In this document: positions 24,237-32,004 of the stretch, in pieces
Position numbering within the stretch: the first letter of the stretch is position 1
How the letters are laid out: each line of letters begins with the position of its first letter
From: an uncultured Eggerthellaceae bacterium
GTDB taxonomy: Bacteria; Actinomycetota; Coriobacteriia; Coriobacteriales; Eggerthellaceae
Direction of reading: 5' to 3'
Length of the DNA: 37,906 nt
Assembly (NCBI GenBank): GCA_910588985.1
Contig: CAJURO010000017.1
Location: forward strand, 1-37,906
The notes under the pieces: model-generated
The model's input: the letters and a program-made list of their open reading frames with translations, nothing else
Database searches by the model: none
Told to the model about the DNA's origin: nothing
Program-made: the position numbers and the translations under genes

Positions 24237-24539
24237 AATGGCTCCTCCTTGATGGGTTGCAAGTCGATGTTCGGGTTCGTCATTGGCTTATTATCCCTCG
24301 ATGCTCATCGCAGAAAAAGCAACGGTCTGTTGCGCAAGACGGGTACAGAGGCGTTCCTGGAGCGCACGAGCTTGGCTCGAAGATGAGGAGAGTGTTGCCT
24401 ATGAGGCGTCTCTCTTTGGGTTGTCTCCAGAGATGGCGATGTCTTTGTTCGGCATCATCATTCCCCGTGTCATACAAAATCCCCTGCGATACAATGAGAA
24501 CGCATTCAGCCGCATGTTCGTCTTCTTAGGAGGTTCTGG
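24237..24539. other. 303-base intergenic stretch between divergent genes
   Basis: No convincing gene is seen. A 103-codon plus-strand ORF (24283-24594) overlaps the next gene and has no ribosome site. A TACAAT at 24490-24495 could be the -10 for the gene at 24540, but no good -35 is visible. Confidence 0.4.
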
Positions 24540-24977
24540 GTGGTGGATTTTGCTTCCTCGATGCTGTGGTATTGGATTGCATACCTCGTTGTAACGCTCA
24601 TCGGAATTCTGCATACCATTTTCAACATCTTCGTTCTTCATATGTCCTCAATGAAGGAGGGGCCTGGGATGGGCGAAGGATATGAGAAGACGAAGCCCTG
24701 GCATCCGCTCTATAACATCATCATCTTTCCCGTGTGCGCGTTTTTCTATCTTCACGGGCTCAATACAGTGACATTTTCTGACGTTGTGGTCACTTCTCTT
24801 ATCTGGGGCACATTGACCATTGTGATAGACGTGATCGGGTGGGTGCTGATCAAGCATCCTTGGTCGTTGACGTTTCGAGAGTTCTATATCGATTACCAGC
24901 CCTGGATAACTTTGATCTACCTTGCCATTTATGCGAGTCCTTTCATCGCGTATGGCGCTTTGCAGTTGCTCGGCTGA
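24540..24977 (+). CDS. Small four-helix membrane protein, family not recognised
   Basis: 145 residues starting at GTG 24540, with AGGAGG 6 bases upstream. There are about four hydrophobic segments: 8-33, 58-75, 82-104 and 120-142. One loop carries SSMKEGPGMGEGYEKTKPWHP. Histidines and tryptophans are frequent at helix ends. No known motif is seen. Two hairpins separate it from the LytTR gene downstream, so it is probably its own transcription unit. Confidence 0.7.
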   Translation: MVDFASSMLWYWIAYLVVTLIGILHTIFNIFVLHMSSMKEGPGMGEGYEKTKPWHPLYNIIIFPVCAFFYLHGLNTVTFSDVVVTSLIWGTLTIVIDVIGWVLIKHPWSLTFREFYIDYQPWITLIYLAIYASPFIAYGALQLLG

Positions 24978-25009
24978 AGATAGAAGAGAGACGGTCTGTG
25001 TGAGTAAAA

Positions 25010-25105
25010 ATGGGTAAAGAGAGCCTTTCACTCATTTTTGGAAGACTCTCTTTACCCATATTGCATTTTGAGGGGCGGTGAATGCATCTTAGCTCACCGC
25101 CCCTC
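25010..25105 (+). terminator. Two consecutive large hairpins before the LytTR gene
   Basis: ATGGGTAAAGAGAG (25010-25023) pairs perfectly with CTCTCTTTACCCAT (25046-25059) around a 22-base loop. GAGGGGCGGTGA (25070-25081) pairs perfectly with TCACCGCCCCTC (25094-25105) around a 12-base loop. An alternative pairing of AAAAATG (25006-25012) with CATTTTT (25033-25039) is possible. They may terminate the upstream gene or attenuate read-through. Confidence 0.6.
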
Positions 25106-25116
25106 GATCGTGTTGG

Positions 25117-25148
25117 CCTCCTTTCTATAATCTGTACCTGAAAGGAGG
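25117..25148 (+). promoter_or_regulatory. Inverted repeat that pairs the LytTR ribosome-binding site with an upstream anti-SD-like sequence, with the -10 in the loop
   Basis: CCTCCTTTC (25117-25125) is a perfect complement of GAAAGGAGG (25140-25148), the ribosome site 5 bases before the ATG at 25154. The 14-base loop contains TATAAT (25126-25131). A transcript started from that -10 would lack the left arm and be translatable, while read-through RNA would have its ribosome site covered. Confidence 0.5.
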
Positions 25149-25153
25149 TCCTC

Positions 25154-25603
25154 ATGAAGATCGACATAGAAGAGAACGCATCATTGCGTGAGACTGAGGT
25201 GCTCATTCGCTGCCAAAGAAAAGACGAGCACATCGCCTCTATTGTGATGAGCTTGCAGATGCATGATCTGCGCCTCGCGGGCACGAGGGATGGTGAGGCA
25301 GTCTTGGTATCGGCGGGTGCTGTTCTCTATATCGAATGCATTGACGGGAGGACCTTTGCATACACGCAAGAAGCTGTGCTCGAGCTCAGATTGCGACTTC
25401 ATGAGCTTGAGGACCGCCTTGGAAACGCAAGCTTTGTCCGCATTGCGAAGAACTGCCTCGTCAACCTCTGCCGAATCCGCTCCCTGCGTCCTTATGTGGG
25501 CGCACGGTTGCTTGCGATGATGGACAACGGCGAGGAGATAGTGGTTTCAAGGAGATACGCAAAGCAGGTCAAAGACGTATTGGGCATCGAGAAGGGGGTT
25601 TGA
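25154..25603 (+). CDS. LytTR-domain DNA-binding regulator
   Basis: 149 residues. The LytTR DNA-binding domain occupies about 45-149: VLYIECIDGRTFAYTQEAVLELR, then FVRIAKNCLVNLCRIRSLRPY, then GEEIVVSRRYAKQVKDVLG. There is no response-regulator receiver domain. The first 45 residues form a short alpha/beta lead. This layout with a DUF3021 partner one base downstream matches LytTR regulatory systems, in which the membrane protein inhibits the transcription factor and the pair usually autoregulates. Confidence 0.92.
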   Translation: MKIDIEENASLRETEVLIRCQRKDEHIASIVMSLQMHDLRLAGTRDGEAVLVSAGAVLYIECIDGRTFAYTQEAVLELRLRLHELEDRLGNASFVRIAKNCLVNLCRIRSLRPYVGARLLAMMDNGEEIVVSRRYAKQVKDVLGIEKGV

Positions 25604-25604
25604 G

Positions 25605-26078
25605 ATGACCGCACGGATAATCGATACCGAGCAGACGACTGCAGGAACGTATGCGAAAGGCTTCTTCATAAATGCGTGCATCGCGTTCGCCATCGCCATG
25701 TTCTTCTTCCTTGCGGCAGGCACGTTCTTCAAAGGTGAGAGCCATGCATCAACGGTGATGATGGGCTGGGGGCTTCTGGTTGCAAGCATCGTTTCAAGCG
25801 CTTTGCAGGTCGTCTTCTTCACGCCTGCACTCATCAAGCGAATGGGCTATCCGACGCGCGCAACGCTCTTCGGTATCTGCTTCTACCCTGTACTCGCTGG
25901 AATCGGAGCGCTCTTCTCCTGGTTTCCCATGGAATACCCTGCCGCTTGGATCAGCTTCACGGTGATCTATCTGCTGATCCTCGGTATCTTGAGCCTCGTA
26001 TTCAGTCGCATGTACAAGCGACAGATCAAGACGCTGGATGAGAACCTTGCCGCCTACAAGCGGCAGCATCAGAGATAG
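25605..26078 (+). CDS. DUF3021 membrane protein, partner of the LytTR regulator
   Basis: 157 residues with four hydrophobic segments (about 20-42, 50-72, 82-105 and 115-135) and a basic cytoplasmic tail (YKRQIKTLDENLAAYKRQHQR). The size and topology fit DUF3021 proteins, which act as membrane inhibitors of LytTR transcription factors. It starts one base after the regulator stop, so translation is coupled. The signal it senses is unknown. Confidence 0.85.
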   Translation: MTARIIDTEQTTAGTYAKGFFINACIAFAIAMFFFLAAGTFFKGESHASTVMMGWGLLVASIVSSALQVVFFTPALIKRMGYPTRATLFGICFYPVLAGIGALFSWFPMEYPAAWISFTVIYLLILGILSLVFSRMYKRQIKTLDENLAAYKRQHQR

Positions 26079-26245
26079 ATCGCATCATGATGTGCCTCAG
26101 CTCTCTGGGGGCGAGTCAGGCATGATCCCTCTAACGTGAGCATCTCGTTTCGCGTGCGTCCTTCGTTTGCCGTATCATCGTGCTTGATCTCCTGTGCCTT
26201 CCCGAAAGAGCGCAGTTTGGGGATCTCGAAAGAGCAAGGGGCTTT

Positions 26246-26854
26246 ATGTCGAACAAGGGCACGATGAACGAAGAGCGAGAAGCTTCCGAACCAACGATCC
26301 GCTTAGCTAGCGTTGATGATGCTTTGAGGGTCGCTGAGATATATGGCTATTACGTAGAAACCTCGGCGGCAACGTTCGAGTATGTCGCACCGAGTGCTGA
26401 AGAGATGCGTTGTAGGATCGCAGCCACGCTCAATCGCTATCCTTACGTGGTGGCTGAGAGGAACGGAGTGGTGATCGGGTTTGCCTACGCGGGACCGTTG
26501 CGTTCGCGCTCGGCGTATGACTGGTCGTGCGAGATGACCATCTATGTAGCTTCTGATGAGCGGGGTAGTGGCGTTGGCAAGATGTTGTACGGGGAATTGG
26601 AAGAGCTGCTTCGCAGGATGGGGATGCTCAGCGCCTATGCATGCGTAGCCTACGCAGATCCCGAGGACGAATTCCTTACCAACGCAAGCTTTCGATTCCA
26701 CGAGCGCATGGGTTACATGATGGTCGGCAAGTTCGACGATTGTGGCAACAAGTTCGGACGATGGTATGACATCACCTGGATGAAGAAGGACCTCAACCCA
26801 CATCTTCCCGATCCCCAGCCTGTAGTTCCCTTTTCCTGCTTAGATAACGCCTAG
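26246..26854 (+). CDS. GNAT-family N-acetyltransferase (phosphinothricin-acetyltransferase-like)
   Basis: 202 residues from the ATG at 26246 (AAGGGG upstream); an in-frame start at 26180 is less likely. The GNAT fold is clear: IRLASVDDALRVAEIYGYYV, GFAYAGPLRSRSAYDWSCEMTIYV, the acetyl-CoA loop DERGSGVGKMLY, and FHERMGYMMVGKFDDCGNKFGRWYDITWM. The last block is typical of the Pat/MnaT subgroup that acetylates amino-acid-like amines. It would be a cytoplasmic enzyme using acetyl-CoA; the substrate is not determinable here. The gene stands alone. The 167-base region before it holds no recognised feature. Confidence 0.9.
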   Translation: MSNKGTMNEEREASEPTIRLASVDDALRVAEIYGYYVETSAATFEYVAPSAEEMRCRIAATLNRYPYVVAERNGVVIGFAYAGPLRSRSAYDWSCEMTIYVASDERGSGVGKMLYGELEELLRRMGMLSAYACVAYADPEDEFLTNASFRFHERMGYMMVGKFDDCGNKFGRWYDITWMKKDLNPHLPDPQPVVPFSCLDNA

Positions 26855-26939
26855 ATGGCGCAGAAAGATGGCGGCAGTTGACCAAGCAGGGATAACGTAT
26901 CCGTGGCAAAGGGCGTGCGCTGTTGACCTTCAAGCCCTG

Positions 26940-27365
26940 TCATCGGGTCTTTTCGGCAGCCTCTAAGAGCTTCTGCAACTCCTCAGCATGCGATCGGCGC
27001 TTATCAGTTGCCGTGCCAACGATGGCAATGGAGCGGTACTTCCCATACTTCCTGAAGAAATCGGGAATCGCGTTGCGCTCTTCCATCTCCTTGGCGTAGC
27101 GTGCGAAGTACTCCTCATAGGGAAGGCCATGGTCGAGGTAATCGTCCAGCAGGGTCTTCGAGGGCGAGTATTCTACATCGTGAACGTAGTCGGCATGCGC
27201 GATGACATGCGTGAAGTATTCCAGATCCTCCTGTTTGGTGAATCCTGCGAGCTGGTTGGTGTTTTTAAGGCGAATGTCCAGCACAAGGTCGGCTTTCCAT
27301 CCAAGGATCTTGTTGAAGAACTCCTCGGCTGTGGTCTGGTATGCCGAAAGCACATGGATATCCAT
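26940..27365 (-). CDS. DUF488 family protein
   Basis: 141 residues from the ATG at 27365, which follows AAGGAG. The frame is open to 27491 and would add 42 residues, so a longer form is possible. Family features are ILGWKADLVLDIRLKNTNQLAGFTKQEDL near the middle, YSPSKTLLDDY, and the C-terminal IAIVGTATDKRRSHAEEL. In DUF488 that last position usually holds a CxxxxxxCHR motif; here the cysteines are replaced (VGTATDKRRSH), so a metal or redox role through those residues is unlikely. Function unknown. Confidence 0.82.
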   Translation of the reverse strand: MDIHVLSAYQTTAEEFFNKILGWKADLVLDIRLKNTNQLAGFTKQEDLEYFTHVIAHADYVHDVEYSPSKTLLDDYLDHGLPYEEYFARYAKEMEERNAIPDFFRKYGKYRSIAIVGTATDKRRSHAEELQKLLEAAEKTR

Positions 27366-27621
27366 GAGATCTCCTTCTCTCTGCGAGGGTCTTTCCAACA
27401 AGGCAAGGATAGCCTCTTTTGGCGTTGTGACGCGCAATCCTTGAGTGTTGATACCGAGGTGAATCCTTGCTGAAAGGATCTGAATGACCATGAGCGTCTA
27501 TGACTTCCTTACGAATTCGAACTCCTTATTGCTATGATCTGAAGATGCGAACAGGCGAGCAGTGCGATGCTCTCTGTTCGTTTGCCGATCAAGAAGCAGT
27601 GGGAGAAGAGAGGTCGAGGCT

Positions 27622-28245
27622 ATGAGCGTGGCTGAAGACAAAGATCCGCTCTCCTCCATGAGCTTGGAAGAGCTCTGGGAACTTTTCCCGATCATCCTGG
27701 TGGAGCCACAAGAGAAGTGGGAGCATCAATACCAGGTGATGAAGGCTCGCGTTGAAGACGCGTTAAGAGCCGTTGCAGATCCGCGCATAAGCCATGTTGG
27801 GAGCACCGCTATTTCTGGCATATGGGCCAAAGATATCGTTGACATCCTTGTCGAAGTGGGAAGCGACGATGATCTTGAGATGGTCGCGCAAGTCCTTGAG
27901 CGTCGGGGCTTCATTCGTATGAGAACAGAGCCTCATCGCGTATCGCTTAATTATGGCTATACACCGCAGGGCTTCGCTGAGAACGTCTATCATCTCCACG
28001 TGCGAGTCTTTGGCGACAATGACGAGCTCTACTTCAGGGACTATCTGAATGAAAATCCTGAAGTCGCCCAAGGATACCAGGCGTTGAAGCTCTCGATCTG
28101 GAAGCAGTACGAGCACGATCGTGATGCCTATACTGACGCAAAGGCTGCCTTCGTGCGCAAATGCACCGAGGAGGCGCGACGTATCTATGGCAAACGATAC
28201 GGAGAGTGCGAAAAGGGGAGATGGCCGAGCGAAAACGACGCTTGA
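27622..28245 (+). CDS. GrpB/UPF0157 family protein (nucleotidyltransferase-like)
   Basis: 207 residues from the ATG at 27622. PISHVGSTAISGIWAKDIVDILVEV carries the HVGST...KxxxDI pattern of GrpB-type proteins, a branch of the polymerase-beta nucleotidyltransferase fold. Later blocks are YHLHVRVFGDNDELYFRDYLNENPE and YQALKLSIWKQYEHDRDAYTDAKAAFV. The N-terminal 25 residues are an acidic extension. The substrate is unknown. The possible ribosome site is weak (GAGGTCGAGG). Confidence 0.88.
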   Translation: MSVAEDKDPLSSMSLEELWELFPIILVEPQEKWEHQYQVMKARVEDALRAVADPRISHVGSTAISGIWAKDIVDILVEVGSDDDLEMVAQVLERRGFIRMRTEPHRVSLNYGYTPQGFAENVYHLHVRVFGDNDELYFRDYLNENPEVAQGYQALKLSIWKQYEHDRDAYTDAKAAFVRKCTEEARRIYGKRYGECEKGRWPSENDA

Positions 28246-28526
28246 GGCAGAAGGGCTTCGACAAGATCGTTGGTTGCGCAGGCTTCGATTTCGGTAAGGC
28301 GACCATGACGAAGCTCTCCGATAGCGAAGGTGCGCTGGGCTACTGGAACATGCGCTTGGTATTTTGTCTGTGAGGGTAGCCCCCTGTTGCTTTCTCCTAC
28401 GCAGGAATAGCTGCGCTTAAAGGAACGATGCTGTTACAGATGGCTGCTTTTCTTTCGCATTCTTGACGTACGTATAATGAAGGCACTGATAGAGAGCAGA
28501 GAACGGGGACAGGAGGCTTCGCGTCC
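28246..28526. other. 281-base stretch after the GrpB-like gene
   Basis: A 50-codon ORF beginning at ATG 28221 (AAGGGGAG just upstream) runs to 28373 and overlaps the GrpB stop. Its product matches nothing I recognise. The rest holds a candidate promoter for the next gene at 28450-28478. Confidence 0.35.
28450..28478 (+). promoter_or_regulatory. Candidate promoter for the GIY-YIG/AlkD fusion gene
   Basis: TTCTTT (28450-28455), 17 bases, TATAAT (28473-28478), about 49 bases before the ATG at 28527. The -10 is consensus, the -35 is weak. Confidence 0.4.
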
Positions 28527-29561
28527 ATGCCGCAATTCGATCACTCTATGTATGTATTGGAATGCGCAGATGGGAGCCTGTACGCGGGCTACGCCACCGA
28601 TGTTGTCAGGCGTGTGGCGACTCATCAGGCAGGCAAGGGGGCGAAGTACACGAAGTCGCGCCTTCCAGTGAAGCTTCGAGCCAGCGCAAGGTTCTATTCC
28701 AAAGAGCGCGCCATGAGCGCCGAGGCACGCTTCAAGCGCCTCTCAAGAGAAGAGAAGGATCGCGTGCTCAAGCTAGCAGCTGGCGGTTCGCTTGAAGAGG
28801 TGCTGGCATCGGAGCTTCCAGGATTCGGCGAAGAGCCTGCTTGCGAGTTCGTGAGCAGGTCGATCTTCGAGAACATCGACGAGGATTACAGGGCTTTCCA
28901 TATGAAGCTCGTGCCTACCGTTGATCCTAAGACGATCGCAGGTGTCAGAACGCCCGCGTTGCGAAAGATCGCGAAGCAGCTGCGTAAGCGTGATGATATG
29001 CGCGACTTCTTGCGAGCCCTACCGCATCGCCTCTTCGATGAGAATCAGATCCATGCCTTCGCCATAGGGATGGAACACGACTACGACACGGCGGTTGACG
29101 AGGTTGACCGATTCCTGCCGTATGTGGACAACTGGGCTACCTGTGACCAGCTGTCTGTGAAGGTGCTTGCGACACGGCCTGAGCAGACGCTCCAGAAGGT
29201 GCACGAGTGGCTGGCCTCACCTCACTGCTATACGATCCGCTTTGGCATCGGAGTATTGATGCAGATGTACCTCGGCGATCTCTTCCAACTCGACCACCTC
29301 TCGCTTGTGGCGAAGACGCGCATGTCATCGCCAAAGAGCAAGCCCGCAAGCGAAGCCGATATCTACTATGTTGACATGATGCGGGCATGGTATTTCGCTG
29401 AAGCGCTCGTGAAGCAGGAGAAAGCGAGCATGCCCTACTTCGAGCAGACTGGTGATGCAGCTCTTCTGGACGAATGGACGCGCAGGAAAGCGATCCAGAA
29501 GGCGATCGAAAGCTTTCGCGTGCCAGATGAGCTGAAAGACCATCTTCGCACGCTGCGTTGA
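28527..29561 (+). CDS. Fusion of a GIY-YIG nuclease domain to an AlkD-type DNA alkylation repair domain
   Basis: 344 residues. Residues about 7-92 are a small GIY-YIG domain of the UPF0213/YhbQ type (MYVLECADGSLYAGYATDVVRRVATHQAGKGAKYTKSRLP, with the conserved Arg and a downstream Glu in ARFKRLSREEK). After a short linker, residues about 105-344 are a helical HEAT-like AlkD repeat domain (ENIDEDYRAFHMKLVPTV, GVRTPALRKIAKQLRK, FLPYVDNWATCDQLS, YTIRFGIGVLMQMYL and YVDMMRAWYFAEALVK). AlkD proteins excise bulky or cationic alkylated bases without base flipping. AGGAGG lies 10 bases before the ATG. The two domains are usually separate genes, so the product may bind and cut alkylated DNA. Confidence 0.87.
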   Translation: MPQFDHSMYVLECADGSLYAGYATDVVRRVATHQAGKGAKYTKSRLPVKLRASARFYSKERAMSAEARFKRLSREEKDRVLKLAAGGSLEEVLASELPGFGEEPACEFVSRSIFENIDEDYRAFHMKLVPTVDPKTIAGVRTPALRKIAKQLRKRDDMRDFLRALPHRLFDENQIHAFAIGMEHDYDTAVDEVDRFLPYVDNWATCDQLSVKVLATRPEQTLQKVHEWLASPHCYTIRFGIGVLMQMYLGDLFQLDHLSLVAKTRMSSPKSKPASEADIYYVDMMRAWYFAEALVKQEKASMPYFEQTGDAALLDEWTRRKAIQKAIESFRVPDELKDHLRTLR

Positions 29562-29641
29562 TCTGGCGACATCATTGCTGTGAGTGCTTGATGACCGCTC
29601 GTCTTCTTCCTTGTTGTCAACAGAACCGTACATAAGTCAAT

Positions 29642-29697
29642 AACCTGATGACAGGTTCGACGTAGGGCATCGTCTCCGTACATTTGCTCCCTATAAT
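29642..29697 (+). promoter_or_regulatory. -10 box and upstream inverted repeat before the rhodanese gene
   Basis: TATAAT at 29692-29697 is 31 bases before the ATG at 29729. A perfect inverted repeat AACCTG-ATGA-CAGGTT lies at 29642-29657, and CCGTACAT is directly repeated on either side of it. This could be a regulator site. Confidence 0.38.
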
Positions 29698-29728
29698 CCT
29701 TTGAAGTTAACCGCGGAAAGGAGAATCG

Positions 29729-30079
29729 ATGTCTTACGAAAAGGTCGATGCAGCATTCGTTCTTGATAACCTGGGCACGATGCCCCTTCTCGATGTCAGG
29801 CCGCTTGAGATGTATCAGGAGAGCAGGATCCCTGGAGCCATCTCAGTTCGCCTCATGGAGGCGAAGGAGGCGGAGGGCGACACGGCGGACGTGTTCGCTG
29901 CGCGTGTTGAAGAGGCAGGATTCGCACCCGATGACGAATTCATCGTGTATTGCTATAACGGCGGCCTTGCGAATGAGGCGTGCGCGCTTCTGGAATCCAA
30001 AGGGTATACGGGTCAGGTATGCTACGAAGGAAGCTGGGTTGACTGGATCTCAGATCCGACGCGCCCTGTAGAGGAATAA
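29729..30079 (+). CDS. Single-domain rhodanese-like sulfurtransferase
   Basis: 116 residues. It has LLDVRPLEMYQESRIPGAISVRL (rhodanese CH2A-like start) and the active-site loop CYNGGLA with catalytic C75, followed by ACALLESKGYTGQVCYEGSW. It would transfer sulfane sulfur in the cytoplasm. AAAGGAG precedes the ATG. The ferredoxin-type gene starts 15 bases downstream, so an operon is likely. Confidence 0.9.
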   Translation: MSYEKVDAAFVLDNLGTMPLLDVRPLEMYQESRIPGAISVRLMEAKEAEGDTADVFAARVEEAGFAPDDEFIVYCYNGGLANEACALLESKGYTGQVCYEGSWVDWISDPTRPVEE

Positions 30080-30094
30080 CGGAAGGAACCGATC

Positions 30095-30853
30095 ATGCTT
30101 CGCAGGATAATCCAGATAGATGAAGAACGATGCACAGGCTGCGGCTTGTGCGTAAGTGCATGCCATGAAGGAGCTATAGGGCTGATCGATGGCAAGGCGA
30201 AGCTGCTGCGTGACGATTATTGCGACGGATTGGGCGATTGCTTGCCATCGTGTCCAACGGGTGCCATCACGTTCGTGGAGCGAGAAGCCGCGGCTTACGA
30301 TGAGGCAGCCGTGCAGGCTCGCTTGAATAGTGGCGGACACCCTGCTGAAGCGGGCACAAAGGATCCGATGGCTGCGGGAGCAGCGCTGAAGGGTTGCCCA
30401 GGATCGCAAGCGCGTGCTATTCAGCATGAAGCGAAAGTTGCCGAAGCGGTTTTGGATGCGGGCATGGCGGATGCAGCAAGCCGTCCATCATGCATAGCCT
30501 CATGGCCCATCGAGATCAAGCTCGTACCCATTCAGGCGCCTTACTTCGATGGAGCTGACTTGCTGGTGGCAGCCGATTGCACCGCCTTTGCCTATGGGGA
30601 TTTCCATAGGGACTTCATGAATGGATGCGTAACGGTCATCGGCTGTCCCAAGCTGGATGGCGTGGATTACGCAGAGAAACTACAGGCCATCGTGGAGGCA
30701 AACGACATCCGCTCTATTACGGTAGCGCGCATGGAGGTGCCTTGTTGCGGTGGCTTGGAGAGTGCCGTGCGTCGCGCCCTGGAGGCGTCGGGCAAGAACA
30801 TCCCTCTGGAAGTGGTCACCATCTCCTGCGCGGGGGAGCGCCTGGCCCGATAG
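30095..30853 (+). CDS. 4Fe-4S ferredoxin-type iron-sulfur protein
   Basis: 252 residues. The first cluster motif is CTGCGLCVSAC (C13, C16, C19 and C23). The second is the variant CDGLGDCLPSCP (C42, C48 and C52), which lacks the second cysteine of a standard motif; this variant is usual in the family. The C-terminal domain (about 140-252) is alpha/beta with LLVAADCTAFAYGDFH, VTVIGCPKLDG, MEVPCCGGLESAV and TISCAGE, giving further cysteines for metal or redox use. Such proteins occur beside rhodanese and hybrid-cluster genes in anaerobes; the role is probably electron transfer or nitrosative/oxidative stress sensing. AAGGAA precedes the ATG. Confidence 0.88.
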   Translation: MLRRIIQIDEERCTGCGLCVSACHEGAIGLIDGKAKLLRDDYCDGLGDCLPSCPTGAITFVEREAAAYDEAAVQARLNSGGHPAEAGTKDPMAAGAALKGCPGSQARAIQHEAKVAEAVLDAGMADAASRPSCIASWPIEIKLVPIQAPYFDGADLLVAADCTAFAYGDFHRDFMNGCVTVIGCPKLDGVDYAEKLQAIVEANDIRSITVARMEVPCCGGLESAVRRALEASGKNIPLEVVTISCAGERLAR

Positions 30854-30860
30854 AGCACAT

Positions 30861-30903
30861 ATGGGTTGAGTGCCCTTCGGGCTCCGTCGCTCATCCCATT
30901 TTT
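30861..30903 (+). terminator. Rho-independent terminator after the ferredoxin gene
   Basis: ATGGG (30861-30865) pairs with CCCAT (30895-30899), extended by TGAG/CTCA, with an inner GCCC-TTCG-GGGC-like stem, followed by a run of T (30899-30903). It lies a few bases after the stop codon. Confidence 0.72.
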
Positions 30904-30975
30904 CCTTAAAAGCGCCGTATATTGCGGTATTCTTATATGCCATCAATGAATCATACCTTCGTTGAAAGGAACATC

Positions 30976-31878
30976 ATGGTCGAATTGGGTGATGACAGGG
31001 TCATCTATGCCTTCTCGTCCGACATGGATCCGGCGCTTACTATTCCCTCAGGACAGACAGTTCGCATTCGCACGAAAGACTGCTTTGGCAATCAGCTCTC
31101 TGGTCCAGAGGATGAGCTTGATGAGATCGATTGGGACGCGATCAATCCTGCTACAGGTCCTATTTTCGTCGAAGGCGCCACGGCAGGTGGCGCGCTGAAG
31201 GTCGCGATCGAGGACATTGAGTTCGACGGCCATGCCGCTTGTTGCACTGGCAAGGACGAGGGCGTTTATGGCGACAAGCTCAATGGATGGAGCACGCACT
31301 TCTGCCAGATCGAAGATGAAGCGCTCGTGTGGAATGATGCGCTGCGGATTCCACTCAATCCCATGATCGGCGTCATTGGCGTCGCGCCAACAGGAAAGGC
31401 TGTCAACTGTGGTACACCAGGGAGCCACGGCGGCAACATGGACAACACGGCGATCACGACAGGCGCAACATTGTACTTCCCGGTTGCAGTGGACGGAGCG
31501 CTCTTTGGGTTGGGCGATATGCATGCTGTGATGGGCGATGGCGAGGTGAGCGTTTCAGGCGCTGAAGCACCTGGATGGGCTACCGTTACGCTCACAGCGC
31601 TTCCCGAGTTGGCACTGATCGATCCTGTGATCGAGAACGCAGAGAGCTTCGGCATCATCGCATCGGCTGACAGCCTTGATGCGGCTGCTGATCGTGCGGT
31701 GCACCGAATGGTCGAGCTCATCGCTGAGCATTCGAGCATGCCTGTGCCTGAAGCGGTCATGCTCCTGTCGCTTGTGGGCGATGTTCAGGTTTGCCAGATG
31801 GTCGATCCGCAGAAAACGGTGCGTTTCATGGTTCCGAAGTATGTGCTTGAGGCCGTCGGGTTTGATTGGCCGTATTAA
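30976..31878 (+). CDS. Acetamidase/formamidase family protein
   Basis: 300 residues from the ATG at 30976 (GAAAGGAAC upstream). Earlier in-frame ATGs at 30937 and 30946 lack ribosome sites. The family hydrolyses short-chain amides to ammonia and an organic acid. Visible blocks are TIPSGQTVRIRTKDCFGNQL, NPATGPIFVEGATAGGALKVAIEDI, MIGVIGVAPTGKAVNCGTPGSHGGNMDNTAI and FGLGDMHAVMGDGEVSVSGAE (metal-binding Asp-His-Glu region), then LSLVGDVQVCQMVDPQKTVRFMVPK. The length is normal for the family. It may supply ammonia or carbon; the permease follows. Confidence 0.93.
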   Translation: MVELGDDRVIYAFSSDMDPALTIPSGQTVRIRTKDCFGNQLSGPEDELDEIDWDAINPATGPIFVEGATAGGALKVAIEDIEFDGHAACCTGKDEGVYGDKLNGWSTHFCQIEDEALVWNDALRIPLNPMIGVIGVAPTGKAVNCGTPGSHGGNMDNTAITTGATLYFPVAVDGALFGLGDMHAVMGDGEVSVSGAEAPGWATVTLTALPELALIDPVIENAESFGIIASADSLDAAADRAVHRMVELIAEHSSMPVPEAVMLLSLVGDVQVCQMVDPQKTVRFMVPKYVLEAVGFDWPY

Positions 31879-32004
31879 GCGGCGTCATCGGGGCGTCGGC
31901 GATAAGACAGGGCGCATCGATACGCGCCGTTTAGGTCGGGGTGGGTTTTGAGTTAAGCCATGCCGCATATTGCGCGGTGGGTACCTATAAGGAAGGAATG
32001 CAAG

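Noticed and set aside
24283..24594. 103-codon plus-strand ORF between the XRE and membrane-protein genes
   Set aside because: It overlaps the better-supported gene at 24540, which has AGGAGG, and shows no recognisable family or ribosome site.
28221..28373. 50-codon ORF overlapping the end of the GrpB-like gene
   Set aside because: The ribosome site is very close to the start and no similarity is recognised. It is mentioned only as part of the intergenic description.
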